Assembly: GCA_002315655.1 (NCBI GenBank)
Contig: DCHO01000014.1
Coordinates: 1 to 14,168 of the forward strand
Reading direction: 5' to 3'
DNA from: Christensenella sp. UBA1750
GTDB lineage: Bacteria > Bacillota > Clostridia > Christensenellales > UBA1750
Length of the DNA stretch: 14,168 bases
Shown: positions 1 to 6,486 of the stretch, piece by piece
Position numbering within the stretch: position 1 is the first letter of the stretch
Layout: each line of letters opens with the position of its first letter
Notes under the pieces: model-generated
What the model saw: the letters and a program-made list of their open reading frames with translations, nothing else
The model's database searches: none
What the model was told of the DNA's origin: nothing
Made by a program: the position numbers and the translations under genes

Positions 1-302
1 TGCCCTTGTCCGTGCTCCGGCAGGGCATGACGCGCTATCCTCAGGTGCTCAAAAACGTGGTGGTGGACGACAAGGACGCAACGGTTAATGAAGAAAGTGT
101 GCAGAAGGTTGTAGAAAGCTGCGGCAAGGCGCTGGAAGGCCGGGGGCGCGTGCTGCTGCGCAAGAGCGGCACGGAGCCGGTACTGCGGGTGATGAGCGAG
201 GCGGACACCGTGGAGGAAGCGGAGAAGGCCGTAAATACCATGATTGCCGCGATTGAAAACGCGGGACACTTGATCGAGGTGAAAAAGAGTGCAAGACATT
301 AA
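1..302 (+). CDS. glmM: Phosphoglucosamine mutase, C-terminal part
   Basis: This is the 3' end of a gene that begins before the window; the frame is open from base 3 and ends in TAA at 300-302. About 99 residues are visible. They contain GRVLLRKSGTEPVLRVMSEA, matching the phosphate-binding loop of domain 4 in the alpha-D-phosphohexomutase family (R-x-SGTEP-x-x-RVM-x-E), whose RVM-E form is typical of GlmM rather than of phosphoglucomutase. GlmM interconverts glucosamine-6-phosphate and glucosamine-1-phosphate in the cytoplasm, on the way to UDP-GlcNAc for peptidoglycan. The catalytic serine and metal-binding loop lie outside the window and cannot be checked. The next gene overlaps its end by 14 bases, suggesting translational coupling. 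Confidence 0.9.
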   Translation, partial: PLSVLRQGMTRYPQVLKNVVVDDKDATVNEESVQKVVESCGKALEGRGRVLLRKSGTEPVLRVMSEADTVEEAEKAVNTMIAAIENAGHLIEVKKSARH

Positions 303-954
303 GATTGCAAGCCTGTTTGACTTATCGCACACGCTGGCGAAGGAATACTTACAAAACTATACCTATCCGTGGGAGGCGCTTTCCGGGATTTCCGACTTGG
401 TTATTTCTTTGGGAAGTGCCCTTTCAGCAGAGGAATTTGACCACCCCATGGAGAATGTATGGATAGCGAAGGATGCGGTTGTGTTTCCCTCCGCCTACAT
501 CGCAGGCCCCTGCATCATCGGGCACAAAACCGAGGTCAGGCATTGCGCGTTCATCCGCGGCTCTGCGCTGATCGGGGACAACTGCGTCATCGGCAACTCC
601 ACGGAGGTCAAAAACGCCATCCTCTTTGACAATGTGCAGGTTCCGCACTTTAACTATGTGGGCGATTCCGTCTTGGGGTACAAGTCCCACATGGGCGCAG
701 GGGCGGTGACCTCCAACGTCAAGTCCGACAAAGCACTTATTGTTGTGCACAACGAAGGCACGGACATCCCCACGAACCGCAGGAAGATGGGCGCGATGCT
801 GGGCGACTTTGTGGAGGTCGGCTGCAACTCCGTGCTGAATCCCGGAACCGTCATCGGGCGCAATTCCAACGTGTACCCCACCTCCTGCGTGCGCGGCGTG
901 GTGCCGGAGAACGCGATCTGGAAGAACGACGGCTCAATTACCGCCAAAATATGA
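289..954 (+). CDS. Left-handed beta-helix (hexapeptide repeat) acyltransferase-like protein, GlmU C-domain related
   Basis: This is a 221-aa protein starting at GTG (289) inside the end of glmM. Residues about 57-205 carry imperfect hexapeptide repeats (GPCIIG, GSALIGDNCVIG, GAGAVTSN, VEVGCNSVLNPGTVIG) that build a left-handed beta-helix. The stretch PHFNYVGDSVLGYKSHMGAGAVTSN (119-143) resembles the acetyltransferase active-site region of GlmU, with H120 in the place of the catalytic histidine. The N-terminal uridylyltransferase domain of GlmU is absent; residues 1-55 look helical. Together with glmM this suggests a role in UDP-GlcNAc or cell-wall sugar metabolism, but the true substrate is not shown. 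Such stand-alone proteins are often labelled UDP-GlcNAc pyrophosphorylase, which the missing domain does not support. Confidence 0.8.
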   Translation: MQDIKIASLFDLSHTLAKEYLQNYTYPWEALSGISDLVISLGSALSAEEFDHPMENVWIAKDAVVFPSAYIAGPCIIGHKTEVRHCAFIRGSALIGDNCVIGNSTEVKNAILFDNVQVPHFNYVGDSVLGYKSHMGAGAVTSNVKSDKALIVVHNEGTDIPTNRRKMGAMLGDFVEVGCNSVLNPGTVIGRNSNVYPTSCVRGVVPENAIWKNDGSITAKI

Positions 955-970
955 ATGGGAGCACGGGAAG

Positions 971-992
971 GCTCGCCCGCGTGCGGGAGAGC
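971..992 (+). terminator. Possible weak terminator hairpin after the glmM operon
   Basis: GCTC at 971-974 pairs with GAGC at 989-992, and CCCG with CGGG inside, separated by one G-A mismatch, giving a GC-rich hairpin. It is followed by TGTCATTTTT, a poor U tract. It lies 17 bases after the stop of the beta-helix gene. It could end the glmM transcript partly; the weak T run keeps confidence low. Confidence 0.35.
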
Positions 993-994
993 TG

Positions 995-1020
995 TCATTT
1001 TTCAACAAGTTGAAAAATGA
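995..1020. repeat. Perfect 12-bp inverted repeat upstream of nagB
   Basis: TCATTTTTCAAC at 995-1006 is followed by AA and then by its exact reverse complement at 1009-1020. There is no T run after it, so it is not a standard terminator. It lies 54 bases before the nagB start. It could be an operator dyad, an RNA hairpin in the leader, or a dispersed palindromic repeat. It does not resemble the NagR/YvoA operator consensus as I remember it. Confidence 0.6.
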
Positions 1021-1073
1021 CTGAGAGGGTTCTCACGGTAAACACGATATTGAATGAAAAGGAGATAAATCGA

Positions 1074-1805
1074 ATGAAAGTTATCATCGTCAATTCCTAC
1101 GAAGAGGGCGCAAAGGTCGCCGCTGACATCATCGAGGGTATTGTTCGGGAAAACCCCGCCTGCACGCTGGGTCTTGCCACCGGCTCTTCCCCCGTCGGAA
1201 TGTATAAGGAGCTTGCCCGCCGCTGCGCAAACGAGGGGCTGGACTTCTCCGCCGTGCATTCCGTGAACCTGGACGAATACGTCGGCCTCACCCCCGACCA
1301 TCCCCAGAGCTACCGCTACTTCATGGACAGCAACCTCTTTGACCACATCAACATCAAAAAGGAAAACACTTATGTGGCCAAGGGCATCGACGATCCTGCG
1401 GCGAATTTAGCCGAGTTCAACGCCGTGCTGGCGAAATCCGATGTAGCTGTGCAGGTGCTGGGCATCGGCCCGGACGGACACTTAGGCTTCAACGAGCCCG
1501 GCGACACCCTGCACGACCACGCCTACATGGAGACGCTGGACGAATCCACCATCGAGGCAAATGCCCGCTTCTTCGCCTCCAAGGACGAGGTGCCCAAGGC
1601 GGCCTTCACCATGGGCATGGGCGACATTCTGCGCGCCCGCAAGCTGCTGCTCATCATCTCCGGCAACAAGCAGGAGGCGGCAACAAAGCTGCTGGTTAAG
1701 GAAGCCATCGACCCGCACTGCCCCGCCACCTTCATGCGCCTGCACCGGGACGCCACCGTCATCATCGAAAAGAAGCTGGCGGACGAGATCGGCTACAAGG
1801 GCTAA
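1074..1805 (+). CDS. nagB: Glucosamine-6-phosphate deaminase
   Basis: The 243-aa protein converts glucosamine-6-phosphate to fructose-6-phosphate and ammonia in the cytoplasm, feeding amino sugars into glycolysis. Diagnostic motifs are LATGSSPVGMY (34-44, phosphate loop), NLDEYVGL (65-72, with D67 equivalent to the catalytic Asp72 of E. coli NagB) and GIGPDGHLGFNEPG (130-143, with D134, H136 and E141 matching Asp141, His143 and Glu148). Length is close to that of short Gram-positive NagB forms, which lack the C-terminal allosteric extension. The frame is open further upstream, but ATG at 1074 is chosen because GGAG sits 10 bases before it and MKVIIV is a normal family start. It opposes GlmS/GlmM flux, so regulation is expected; the palindrome at 995-1020 is a candidate site. 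Confidence 0.95.
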   Translation: MKVIIVNSYEEGAKVAADIIEGIVRENPACTLGLATGSSPVGMYKELARRCANEGLDFSAVHSVNLDEYVGLTPDHPQSYRYFMDSNLFDHINIKKENTYVAKGIDDPAANLAEFNAVLAKSDVAVQVLGIGPDGHLGFNEPGDTLHDHAYMETLDESTIEANARFFASKDEVPKAAFTMGMGDILRARKLLLIISGNKQEAATKLLVKEAIDPHCPATFMRLHRDATVIIEKKLADEIGYKG

Positions 1806-1845
1806 CAACAAAAGGTATTCTAAATCGAATCACGAAGCATCACGG

Positions 1846-1875
1846 CAGCGGAGGGGCAACCTTCCGCTGTTTTTT
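1846..1875 (+). terminator. Rho-independent terminator after nagB
   Basis: CAGCGGA (1846-1852) pairs perfectly with TCCGCTG (1863-1869) around a 10-base loop, followed by six T. It closes the nagB transcript before the promoter of the first membrane-protein array. Confidence 0.85.
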
Positions 1876-1898
1876 ATCCCCAAACGGTCAAAATCCGC

Positions 1899-1927
1899 TT
1901 GCGTTTTACGGAATTGTGTGCTATTGT
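1899..1927 (+). promoter_or_regulatory. Sigma-A type promoter for the first membrane-protein array
   Basis: TTGCGT (1899-1904), a 17-base spacer, and TATTGT (1922-1927) with an extended -10 TG one base upstream (TGC-TATTGT). The leader is short, about 25 bases, and leads into the strong ribosome site AAGGAGGT before ATG 1960. The second array has a matching arrangement at 8377-8405. Confidence 0.7.
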
Positions 1928-1959
1928 TAAGACAGTAAAAGCAAGGAGGTTTTCCGTTC

Positions 1960-2514
1960 ATGGGAAACAAAAGAGTCGTTCCTGTCTGGGTTTCCGTTCT
2001 GCTGTTGGCGATGACCGTTCTGAGCATGGCGTTTTACGCCTACCTCCTGTTCTCCGGCTCCGGCAGCAGCTTTGGCGCGGTCTCGACCAGCGTTGTGTTG
2101 GCCCTGCTGTGCGATGTGTTCGCACTTCTGTACTGCTTAACGGGGTACAAAAAGAACAGTGCCTTCTTCTTCAAGCTGTTCGTCCTCAGCCTGTATGTGG
2201 CAATCGCACACAATGTTTATAACCGCGCAACCCTGATTACAGCGGATTCCGTGCCGGATGTAAAGCTCATCTCCTCGCTGATCGGGTTTGCAATGTTCTC
2301 CGTTTTCTTCTTTGCGAAGGACGTTGGCAAGAAACGCTCGCTCATCTTCGCTCTCGTTGCGCTGGCTTCCCGTCTGGTGTATTCCTATGTGAGCATCAGC
2401 AAAATCGACTTCCTGTCGGTGCTTTACACGATGGGCTCCTGCGTGTATTATATTGTGTTCGTGCTGATGATTTACGCCAAGTATAAGGACAAAGAAGCAA
2501 GAGGAACCAAATAA
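1960..2514 (+). CDS. Six-helix membrane protein, array 1 copy 1 (divergent subfamily)
   Basis: This 184-aa hydrophobic protein has six predicted membrane segments, near 8-31, 41-61, 69-86, 103-119, 127-146 and 151-172. The N terminus (GNKR), the loops GYKKNS (62-67) and KDVGKKRS (120-127), and the tail KYKDKEARGTK (174-184) are all positively charged, so the positive-inside rule puts both ends and these loops in the cytoplasm. No family name is recognised and no catalytic motif is visible. The charge layout and tail match the ten copies further on (KKPHGN, GRLNRIEQN, RYKEHKEAGL), but only copy 2 shares its exact sequence flavour. It is the first gene after a promoter and a strong ribosome site, with 15 bases to the next gene. 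Function is unknown; transport, sensing and immunity are all open. Confidence 0.85.
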   Translation: MGNKRVVPVWVSVLLLAMTVLSMAFYAYLLFSGSGSSFGAVSTSVVLALLCDVFALLYCLTGYKKNSAFFFKLFVLSLYVAIAHNVYNRATLITADSVPDVKLISSLIGFAMFSVFFFAKDVGKKRSLIFALVALASRLVYSYVSISKIDFLSVLYTMGSCVYYIVFVLMIYAKYKDKEARGTK

Positions 2515-2529
2515 GAGGAGGATTTCATC

Positions 2530-3060
2530 ATGGAAAAGAAACGTGTTGTGCCCGTGTGGGTTTCGGTGATTCTGCTGGTGCTGTGCGCCGCTGTGACCGT
2601 GCAAAGCATTATCGGACTGTTTACGAATGAACTGGGAGGCATTTTCATCGTCTATTATGCGATGGATATTATTACCGTTGTTCTGGCTGCCTTCTACTGC
2701 CTATCAGGGTATCAAAAGCCTTCGGCGAAGTATTTCAAGGCCGTCAGCATCTCGTTTCTGATTGTCAGCGCCATTGCATTGGGGCTTGCTTTCAAAAACA
2801 GTCAATTATTTGATTTCATCTTCATGATGATCATTTTCGGTTGCCTGTCGGTATTCTCGGTTGCCAAGGATTTGGGAAAGAGACGTTCGCTGTTCATGGC
2901 CGGACTGATGATTCTCTGTTTCCTGATTTCTTCCGTTATCTTTGCTGTCACTTGGTCTTCCGTCTTATCCCCGATTTCTACAAACCTGCTTCTTTCCGTG
3001 ATTTTCTTTATCATGGTTATTGCAAAGTACAAGGACAAAGAAGCAAGAGGAACCAAATAG
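2530..3060 (+). CDS. Six-helix membrane protein, array 1 copy 2 (divergent subfamily)
   Basis: This 176-aa paralogue of the preceding gene shares RVVPVWVSV at the N terminus (5-13), YQKPSAKYFK (61-70), AKDLGKRRS (112-120) and the identical tail AKYKDKEARGTK. The 3' ends of the two genes are nearly identical in DNA as well, including the ribosome site before the next gene, a sign of tandem duplication. The KP in YQKPSAKYFK approaches KKPHGNMLKY of the main branch, so this copy links the two. ATG 2530 follows GAGGAGGATTTC and is 15 bases after the previous stop. Six helices and both ends inside are predicted. Function unknown. Confidence 0.85.
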   Translation: MEKKRVVPVWVSVILLVLCAAVTVQSIIGLFTNELGGIFIVYYAMDIITVVLAAFYCLSGYQKPSAKYFKAVSISFLIVSAIALGLAFKNSQLFDFIFMMIIFGCLSVFSVAKDLGKRRSLFMAGLMILCFLISSVIFAVTWSSVLSPISTNLLLSVIFFIMVIAKYKDKEARGTK

Positions 3061-3075
3061 AAGGAGGATTTCATC

Positions 3076-3612
3076 GTGGAAAAGAAAGCATCGAATAACT
3101 TAGCTGTTTGTATCATTTGCGGAATACTTACCGTGGTTGGCATCATGGCAAGTATTGTTTCTATAGTTGCCGGTGGTAAGGGTATTTGGGTAGTCAATAA
3201 TGTGACAGATATTGTAGTGTCTGCATTGATTGTATATTATGCCTTTATCGGTTATCGGAAGCCACATGGAAACCTTTTGAAATACATCATTCTGATATGT
3301 ACCGTTCCTCAGTTTATCGCTGTATATCAGTTTGCTCAGTTGAGCAGCCCGTGGCAGGCAATTATTGCAGCAATCGAAATTGGGTTGTGCTTCTATGTTG
3401 CAGGAAGATTGCATCGTGTGAAACAGAACATGATTCTCATGAGTGTTGTTTTTGCTATCAGATTGGCTGCATCGGTTGTTGGTTTAGTGAAAGGAACTAT
3501 GGTTATCGGTGCAATTACGCCTCTGATTCTCTGGCTCGACATCTGCGTCGCATATATCCTCCGCTACAAGGAGCACAAGGAAGCCGGGCTGCAAGACGCG
3601 CCGAAGAAATAA
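3076..3612 (+). CDS. Six-helix membrane protein, array 1 copy 3 (GTG start)
   Basis: This 178-aa protein starts at GTG 3076. The context AAGGAGGATTTCATC-GTG-GAAAAGAAA is the same as that of the ATG of the preceding gene, so the start is secure and the change to GTG may lower its translation. It carries main-branch motifs in variant form: YRKPHGNLLKY (60-70), GRLHRVKQN (110-118) and RYKEHKEAGLQDAPKK (163-178). It therefore sits at the switch from the divergent pair to the main branch while keeping an MEKK-type N terminus. The interior is AT-rich compared with the GC-rich 3' end, a mosaic look. Function unknown. Confidence 0.85.
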   Translation: MEKKASNNLAVCIICGILTVVGIMASIVSIVAGGKGIWVVNNVTDIVVSALIVYYAFIGYRKPHGNLLKYIILICTVPQFIAVYQFAQLSSPWQAIIAAIEIGLCFYVAGRLHRVKQNMILMSVVFAIRLAASVVGLVKGTMVIGAITPLILWLDICVAYILRYKEHKEAGLQDAPKK

Positions 3613-3627
3613 AAGGAGGAAAACATC

Positions 3628-4182
3628 ATGTCTAACAAGAACACATCGAAGAACGTCTGGCTGCACATCATGGGCGTGCTGATTCTTTCGGAACTGACCG
3701 CGACAGTCCTCTCCCTTATTATTGGAGCAGGTGGGGTGATGAGTGAGATAATTATTGTACCGATGGTCTTTGCTATACTATATGGCTTTTGGCTATATAA
3801 GAAGCCCCATGGTAATATGTTGAAATATACAATGCTTCTGTTGGCTCTCGCCCAGATTTTACAGCACGCACGTTTGCTTATTTTAGGTAATACCGAGGGT
3901 TATGTAGCAATCATCGGGCTGTTGTGTGCCGGCGTGATCATTTATGTAGCGGGAAGATTGAATCGGATTGAACAGAACAAGTATTTGTTGATTGCTGTGG
4001 CAATTATCACTTTTGTTTGCACAATACTGGACATCGTGCCAGATATTGGAAAGTATAGCCCGATTCTTCTTTTCTCGTACTTATACGAACCTATAATGGT
4101 GCTCGCTCTGATGATCGCCTACTTCACCCGCTACAAGGAGCATAAGGAAGCCGGGCTGCAAGACGCGCCGAAGGCGAAATAA
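3628..4182 (+). CDS. Six-helix membrane protein, array 1 copy 4 (main branch)
   Basis: This 184-aa protein is a full main-branch member: MSNKNTSKNVWLHIMGVLIL at the N terminus (1-20, running into helix 1), LYGFWLYKKPHGNMLKY (51-67), YVAGRLNRIEQNKYL (106-120) and YFTRYKEHKEAGLQDA (165-180). Predicted helices lie between these blocks, and the outer loops are short. The middle is clearly AT-rich, while the last 60 bases are GC-rich and nearly identical to other copies. It is the last gene of the first array, followed after 30 bases by a strong terminator. Function unknown. Confidence 0.87.
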   Translation: MSNKNTSKNVWLHIMGVLILSELTATVLSLIIGAGGVMSEIIIVPMVFAILYGFWLYKKPHGNMLKYTMLLLALAQILQHARLLILGNTEGYVAIIGLLCAGVIIYVAGRLNRIEQNKYLLIAVAIITFVCTILDIVPDIGKYSPILLFSYLYEPIMVLALMIAYFTRYKEHKEAGLQDAPKAK

Positions 4183-4212
4183 CCGGGCTTTCCCCCGTTA
4201 CGGCATCACAAG

Positions 4213-4240
4213 GCGGCTGTTCTTCGGAATGGCCGCTTTT
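4213..4240 (+). terminator. Rho-independent terminator of array 1
   Basis: A 10-bp stem (4213-4222 with 4227-4236, including two G-U type pairs) is closed by a TTCG tetraloop and followed by TTTT, then a second T run. Most of the stem sequence (GCGGCTGT...ATGGCCGC) recurs in the terminator of array 2 at 13054-13083. Confidence 0.9.
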
Positions 4241-4301
4241 GCATTTTTCCGAACGATTTTTGGGAAAATCAAATTTTTGTGTTATGTTTTGGCGTAATGG
4301 G

Positions 4302-4331
4302 TTGACGGAATCTGTTTTATGCGCCTATAAT
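4302..4331 (+). promoter_or_regulatory. Sigma-A promoter of the nucleobase permease gene
   Basis: TTGACG (4302-4307), an 18-base spacer, and a perfect TATAAT (4326-4331). Transcription would start near 4338, leaving a leader of about 100 bases that contains two RNA hairpins before ATG 4438. Confidence 0.8.
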
Positions 4332-4354
4332 TGTGTGTAATAACAGTTTGGCGC

Positions 4355-4400
4355 AAGGCTCGGCTGCGATTACGAAATAGTAAGCGCGGCCGGGCTTTTT
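4355..4400 (+). promoter_or_regulatory. Terminator-like attenuator hairpin in the permease leader
   Basis: GCTCGGCTGCG (4358-4368) pairs along its whole length with CGCGGCCGGGC (4385-4395), with two G-U pairs. After an A-G mismatch, TTAC (4370-4373) pairs with GTAA (4380-4383). The stem is followed directly by five T (4396-4400). This is an intrinsic terminator lying between promoter and gene, so the permease is probably controlled by attenuation. I could not identify a purine riboswitch core around it, and the leader is short for one. Confidence 0.65.
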
Positions 4401-4437
4401 AAGCTTCGGGGCGCAAGAAGAGGAGGATGCGCAGCTT
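4401..4437 (+). promoter_or_regulatory. Hairpin presenting the permease ribosome site in its loop
   Basis: AAGCT (4401-4405) pairs with AGCTT (4433-4437) and GCGC (4411-4414) with GCGC (4429-4432), leaving a five-base bulge and a 14-base loop that holds the Shine-Dalgarno AGGAGGA (4421-4427). The structure abuts the ATG. It may tune translation; function is inferred from folding by eye. Confidence 0.4.
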
Positions 4438-5850
4438 ATGGAAAAGTATTTCAAAGTGCGCGAAAACGGTTCCACTGTCCGTACTGAGATCATCGCCGGT
4501 CTCACCACCTTCATGGCCATGTCCTACATCCTCATGGTCAACCCCGGAATGTTCAGCGATCTGGGCGTTGTCTCCTTCGGCGCGATTTACATCGCAACGG
4601 CCATCTCCGCCGTCATCGGCACCCTGCTCATCGGTCTTCTGGCCAACCTGCCTCTGGCACAGGCCTCCGGCATGGGTCTGAACGCCTTCTTCGTCTACAC
4701 GGTCTGCTTCGGGCTGGGCTTCTCCTATGCAAACGCCCTGCTGTTCGTCCTGGCAGACGGCATCCTCTTCATCATTCTGACTGCCACCGGTCTGCGCAAG
4801 GTCATCTTTGACGCCATCCCCAACCGCGTGCGCAAGATCATTCCCGCCGGTATCGGCCTCTTTATCGCCTTCCTGGGCTTCCAGGATTCCGGCATCGTCA
4901 TTAAGGATTCTTCCACCGGCGTTGCGTTGGCTTCCTTCAACCTGTTAGGCTCCGCCACCTGGGCTTCCATCATGCCCATGCTCGTGACCATCGGCTCCGT
5001 CATTGCCATCGCCGTCATGTCCAAGAAGAAGGTCAAGGGCGCGATCCTGTGGGGCATCCTGGGCGGCACTGTGGCCTATTATCTCTTAGGTCTCACCATC
5101 CCCGGCTTCTACACCGACTTCTGGGCGGGCAAGACCATGAGCCCTCTGGCCGCCTTCAAGGATTTCGGTGATCAGGCCTTCTTCAAGGTCTTCACCGAGG
5201 GCTTCAATTTCGACAGCTACCTCGCCGCTGAAGGTCACTCCGTCTCCGGCCTCATCATCGCCTTCATCACCACCGCTCTGGCCTTCTGCATGGTCGATAT
5301 GTTCGACACTATGGGAACCCTCTACGGTGCCTGCCGCGGCGGCGATATGCTTGTGCCCAATGAGAAGGGCGAGCTGGAAGTGCCCAACATGAACAAGGCC
5401 ATGCTGGCGGACGCCATTGCCACCTGCACCGGCGCGCTGTGCGGCACCTCCACCGTCACCACTTATGTGGAATCCTCCGCCGGTGTCGGCGCGGGCGGAC
5501 GTACCGGCCTTGCCGCCATCGTCACCGCCATCCTGTTCTTCATCGCCACGTTCTTATCTCCCATCGCGTCCCTCATCCCCGCCGCCGCTTACGCTGCCGC
5601 GCTCATCTACGTCGGCATCCTCATGATGGGCTGCGTCAAGGATTTGCAGTGGGAAAACCCCTCTGTGGCTCTGCCCTCTTTCCTCACCCTGGTCATGATG
5701 GCCTTCACCTACAACATCTCCTACGGCATCGCCTTCGGCCTGATTTCCCACGTCCTCATCCGCGTCTTCCGCGGCCAGGCCAAGACCATCTCCGTTGCCA
5801 CCTGGATCATCACCATCCTCTTTGCGGCGATGTTCTTCTTAACCCATTAA
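4438..5850 (+). CDS. NCS2/AzgA-type guanine/hypoxanthine permease
   Basis: This 470-aa multispanning membrane protein belongs to the nucleobase:cation symporter-2 superfamily, AzgA/PbuG/GhxP branch, which imports purine bases with protons. Recognisable blocks are the N terminus KYFKVRENGSTVRTEIIAGL, TTFMAMSYILMVNPG (23-37), LAQASGMGLNAFF (73-85; many relatives have P for the S), DMFDTMGTL (287-295), and TTYVESSAGVGAGGRTG (341-357), the family signature with the substrate-site acidic residue. Length is typical. ATG 4438 follows AGGAGGA by ten bases. It has its own promoter, an attenuator-like leader and a terminator, so it is a single-gene unit. Adenine versus guanine/hypoxanthine preference cannot be settled by eye. 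It resembles pbuG, but I leave the symbol open. Confidence 0.92.
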   Translation: MEKYFKVRENGSTVRTEIIAGLTTFMAMSYILMVNPGMFSDLGVVSFGAIYIATAISAVIGTLLIGLLANLPLAQASGMGLNAFFVYTVCFGLGFSYANALLFVLADGILFIILTATGLRKVIFDAIPNRVRKIIPAGIGLFIAFLGFQDSGIVIKDSSTGVALASFNLLGSATWASIMPMLVTIGSVIAIAVMSKKKVKGAILWGILGGTVAYYLLGLTIPGFYTDFWAGKTMSPLAAFKDFGDQAFFKVFTEGFNFDSYLAAEGHSVSGLIIAFITTALAFCMVDMFDTMGTLYGACRGGDMLVPNEKGELEVPNMNKAMLADAIATCTGALCGTSTVTTYVESSAGVGAGGRTGLAAIVTAILFFIATFLSPIASLIPAAAYAAALIYVGILMMGCVKDLQWENPSVALPSFLTLVMMAFTYNISYGIAFGLISHVLIRVFRGQAKTISVATWIITILFAAMFFLTH

Positions 5851-5875
5851 AGTGCAGACAATCAATTATGTGCAG

Positions 5876-5904
5876 GCGGGGGCTTTACGGCTCCCGCTTT
5901 TTTT
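5876..5904 (+). terminator. Rho-independent terminator after the permease gene
   Basis: GCGGGGGC (5876-5883) pairs with GCTCCCGC (5890-5897) with one G-U pair and a six-base loop, followed by seven T. Confidence 0.92.
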
Positions 5905-5943
5905 GATAAAATAAACCCAATGAAATAGGGGAGGGTTGAATGA

Positions 5944-6426
5944 ATGAATCAAAAAGCAATCATTGATATGATTTCCTACTACAAAAACGAGCACTGGGCG
6001 GCGCACACGCTGAAGGTCTTCGGCTACGCGCAGGGCATCGCGGCGGGGGAGGACATCACCGGGAAAGAGAAGGAGATCATCGAATACGCCGCGCTGTTCC
6101 ACGACGTCGGGATTCCGGCGGGGATTGCCGAGTGCGGCTCCTCCGCAGGCCCCATTCAAGAGCGCTTGGGTGCGCCCATCGCCATGGAAATGGCGGGGAA
6201 ATATGTAGACGACGAGGCAATGCTCGAACGCATCGGGTATCTCGTTGGGCACCACCATTCCTTCCAGATTAAGGGCGAGCGCGATTTGCAGGTGCTCTTT
6301 GAGGCCGACTGGCTGGTGAATCTGGTCGAGGGTAACAACTTAGACAGGGCGCAGGAGACCTATGACAAGATTTTTGTCACCGAGACCGGCAAGAAATTTA
6401 TGCGGGAATTGCTGCTGAACAAATAG
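5944..6426 (+). CDS. HD-domain protein (predicted metal-dependent phosphohydrolase)
   Basis: This 160-aa cytoplasmic protein has the HD-superfamily metal-binding pattern: H21 (HWAAHTLKVFGYA), the paired H53-D54 in ALFHDVGIP, a histidine cluster at 103-105 (GHHHSF), and D122 in FEADWLVNL. This is the usual H...HD...H...D set of hydrolases acting on phosphoester or nucleotide substrates. There is no RelA/SpoT synthetase, PAS or REC domain attached, so the substrate cannot be named. ATG 5944 is chosen because GGGGAGGG lies nine bases upstream; another ATG at 5940 is out of frame. It ends 9 bases before the ATG at 6436 of the acyltransferase reading frame and may be co-transcribed with it. Confidence 0.85.
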   Translation: MNQKAIIDMISYYKNEHWAAHTLKVFGYAQGIAAGEDITGKEKEIIEYAALFHDVGIPAGIAECGSSAGPIQERLGAPIAMEMAGKYVDDEAMLERIGYLVGHHHSFQIKGERDLQVLFEADWLVNLVEGNNLDRAQETYDKIFVTETGKKFMRELLLNK

Positions 6427-6435
6427 GAGGTTAAT

Positions 6436-6486
6436 ATGATTAGCAATAAAAACAAAGTGGGGGGGTACTGCCACCTCAATATTTGA
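6436..6486 (+). other. Displaced 5' end of the acyltransferase gene (16-codon ORF ending after a G7 run)
   Basis: ATG 6436 has an ideal ribosome site (AGGAGG, 6425-6430, five bases before). It reads 16 codons through seven G and stops at TGA 6484-6486. If the run held eight G, the frame would continue as MISNKNKVGGVLPPQ and then directly into the acyltransferase, giving a 336-aa protein with a natural start. In the sequence as given, the TGA overlaps the TTG at 6483 as TTGA, so coupled re-initiation there is an alternative. Confidence 0.6.
6459..6465 (+). repeat. Homopolymer of seven G at the 5' end of the acyltransferase
   Basis: Seven consecutive G lie eight codons into the reading frame that has the good ribosome site. 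One extra G joins that frame to the acyltransferase. Such tracts are typical sites of slipped-strand phase variation, but also of sequencing error. Confidence 0.8.

Noticed and set aside
1017..1073. Upstream ATG at 1017 as the nagB start
   Set aside because: It begins inside the palindrome, has no ribosome site, and would add 19 residues absent from the usual NagB N terminus; ATG 1074 has GGAG at proper distance.
4338..4437. Purine riboswitch before the permease
   Set aside because: The conserved core of the purine aptamer (including TTTCTACC and the P1-flanking TATA and CTAC blocks) is not present, and little room is left outside the hairpin.
5439..5906. A 155-codon His/Arg-rich frame overlapping the end of the permease gene
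   Set aside because: It lies in a shifted frame of a strongly conserved coding region and its composition reflects GC-rich codons; the NCS2 signature is in the other frame.
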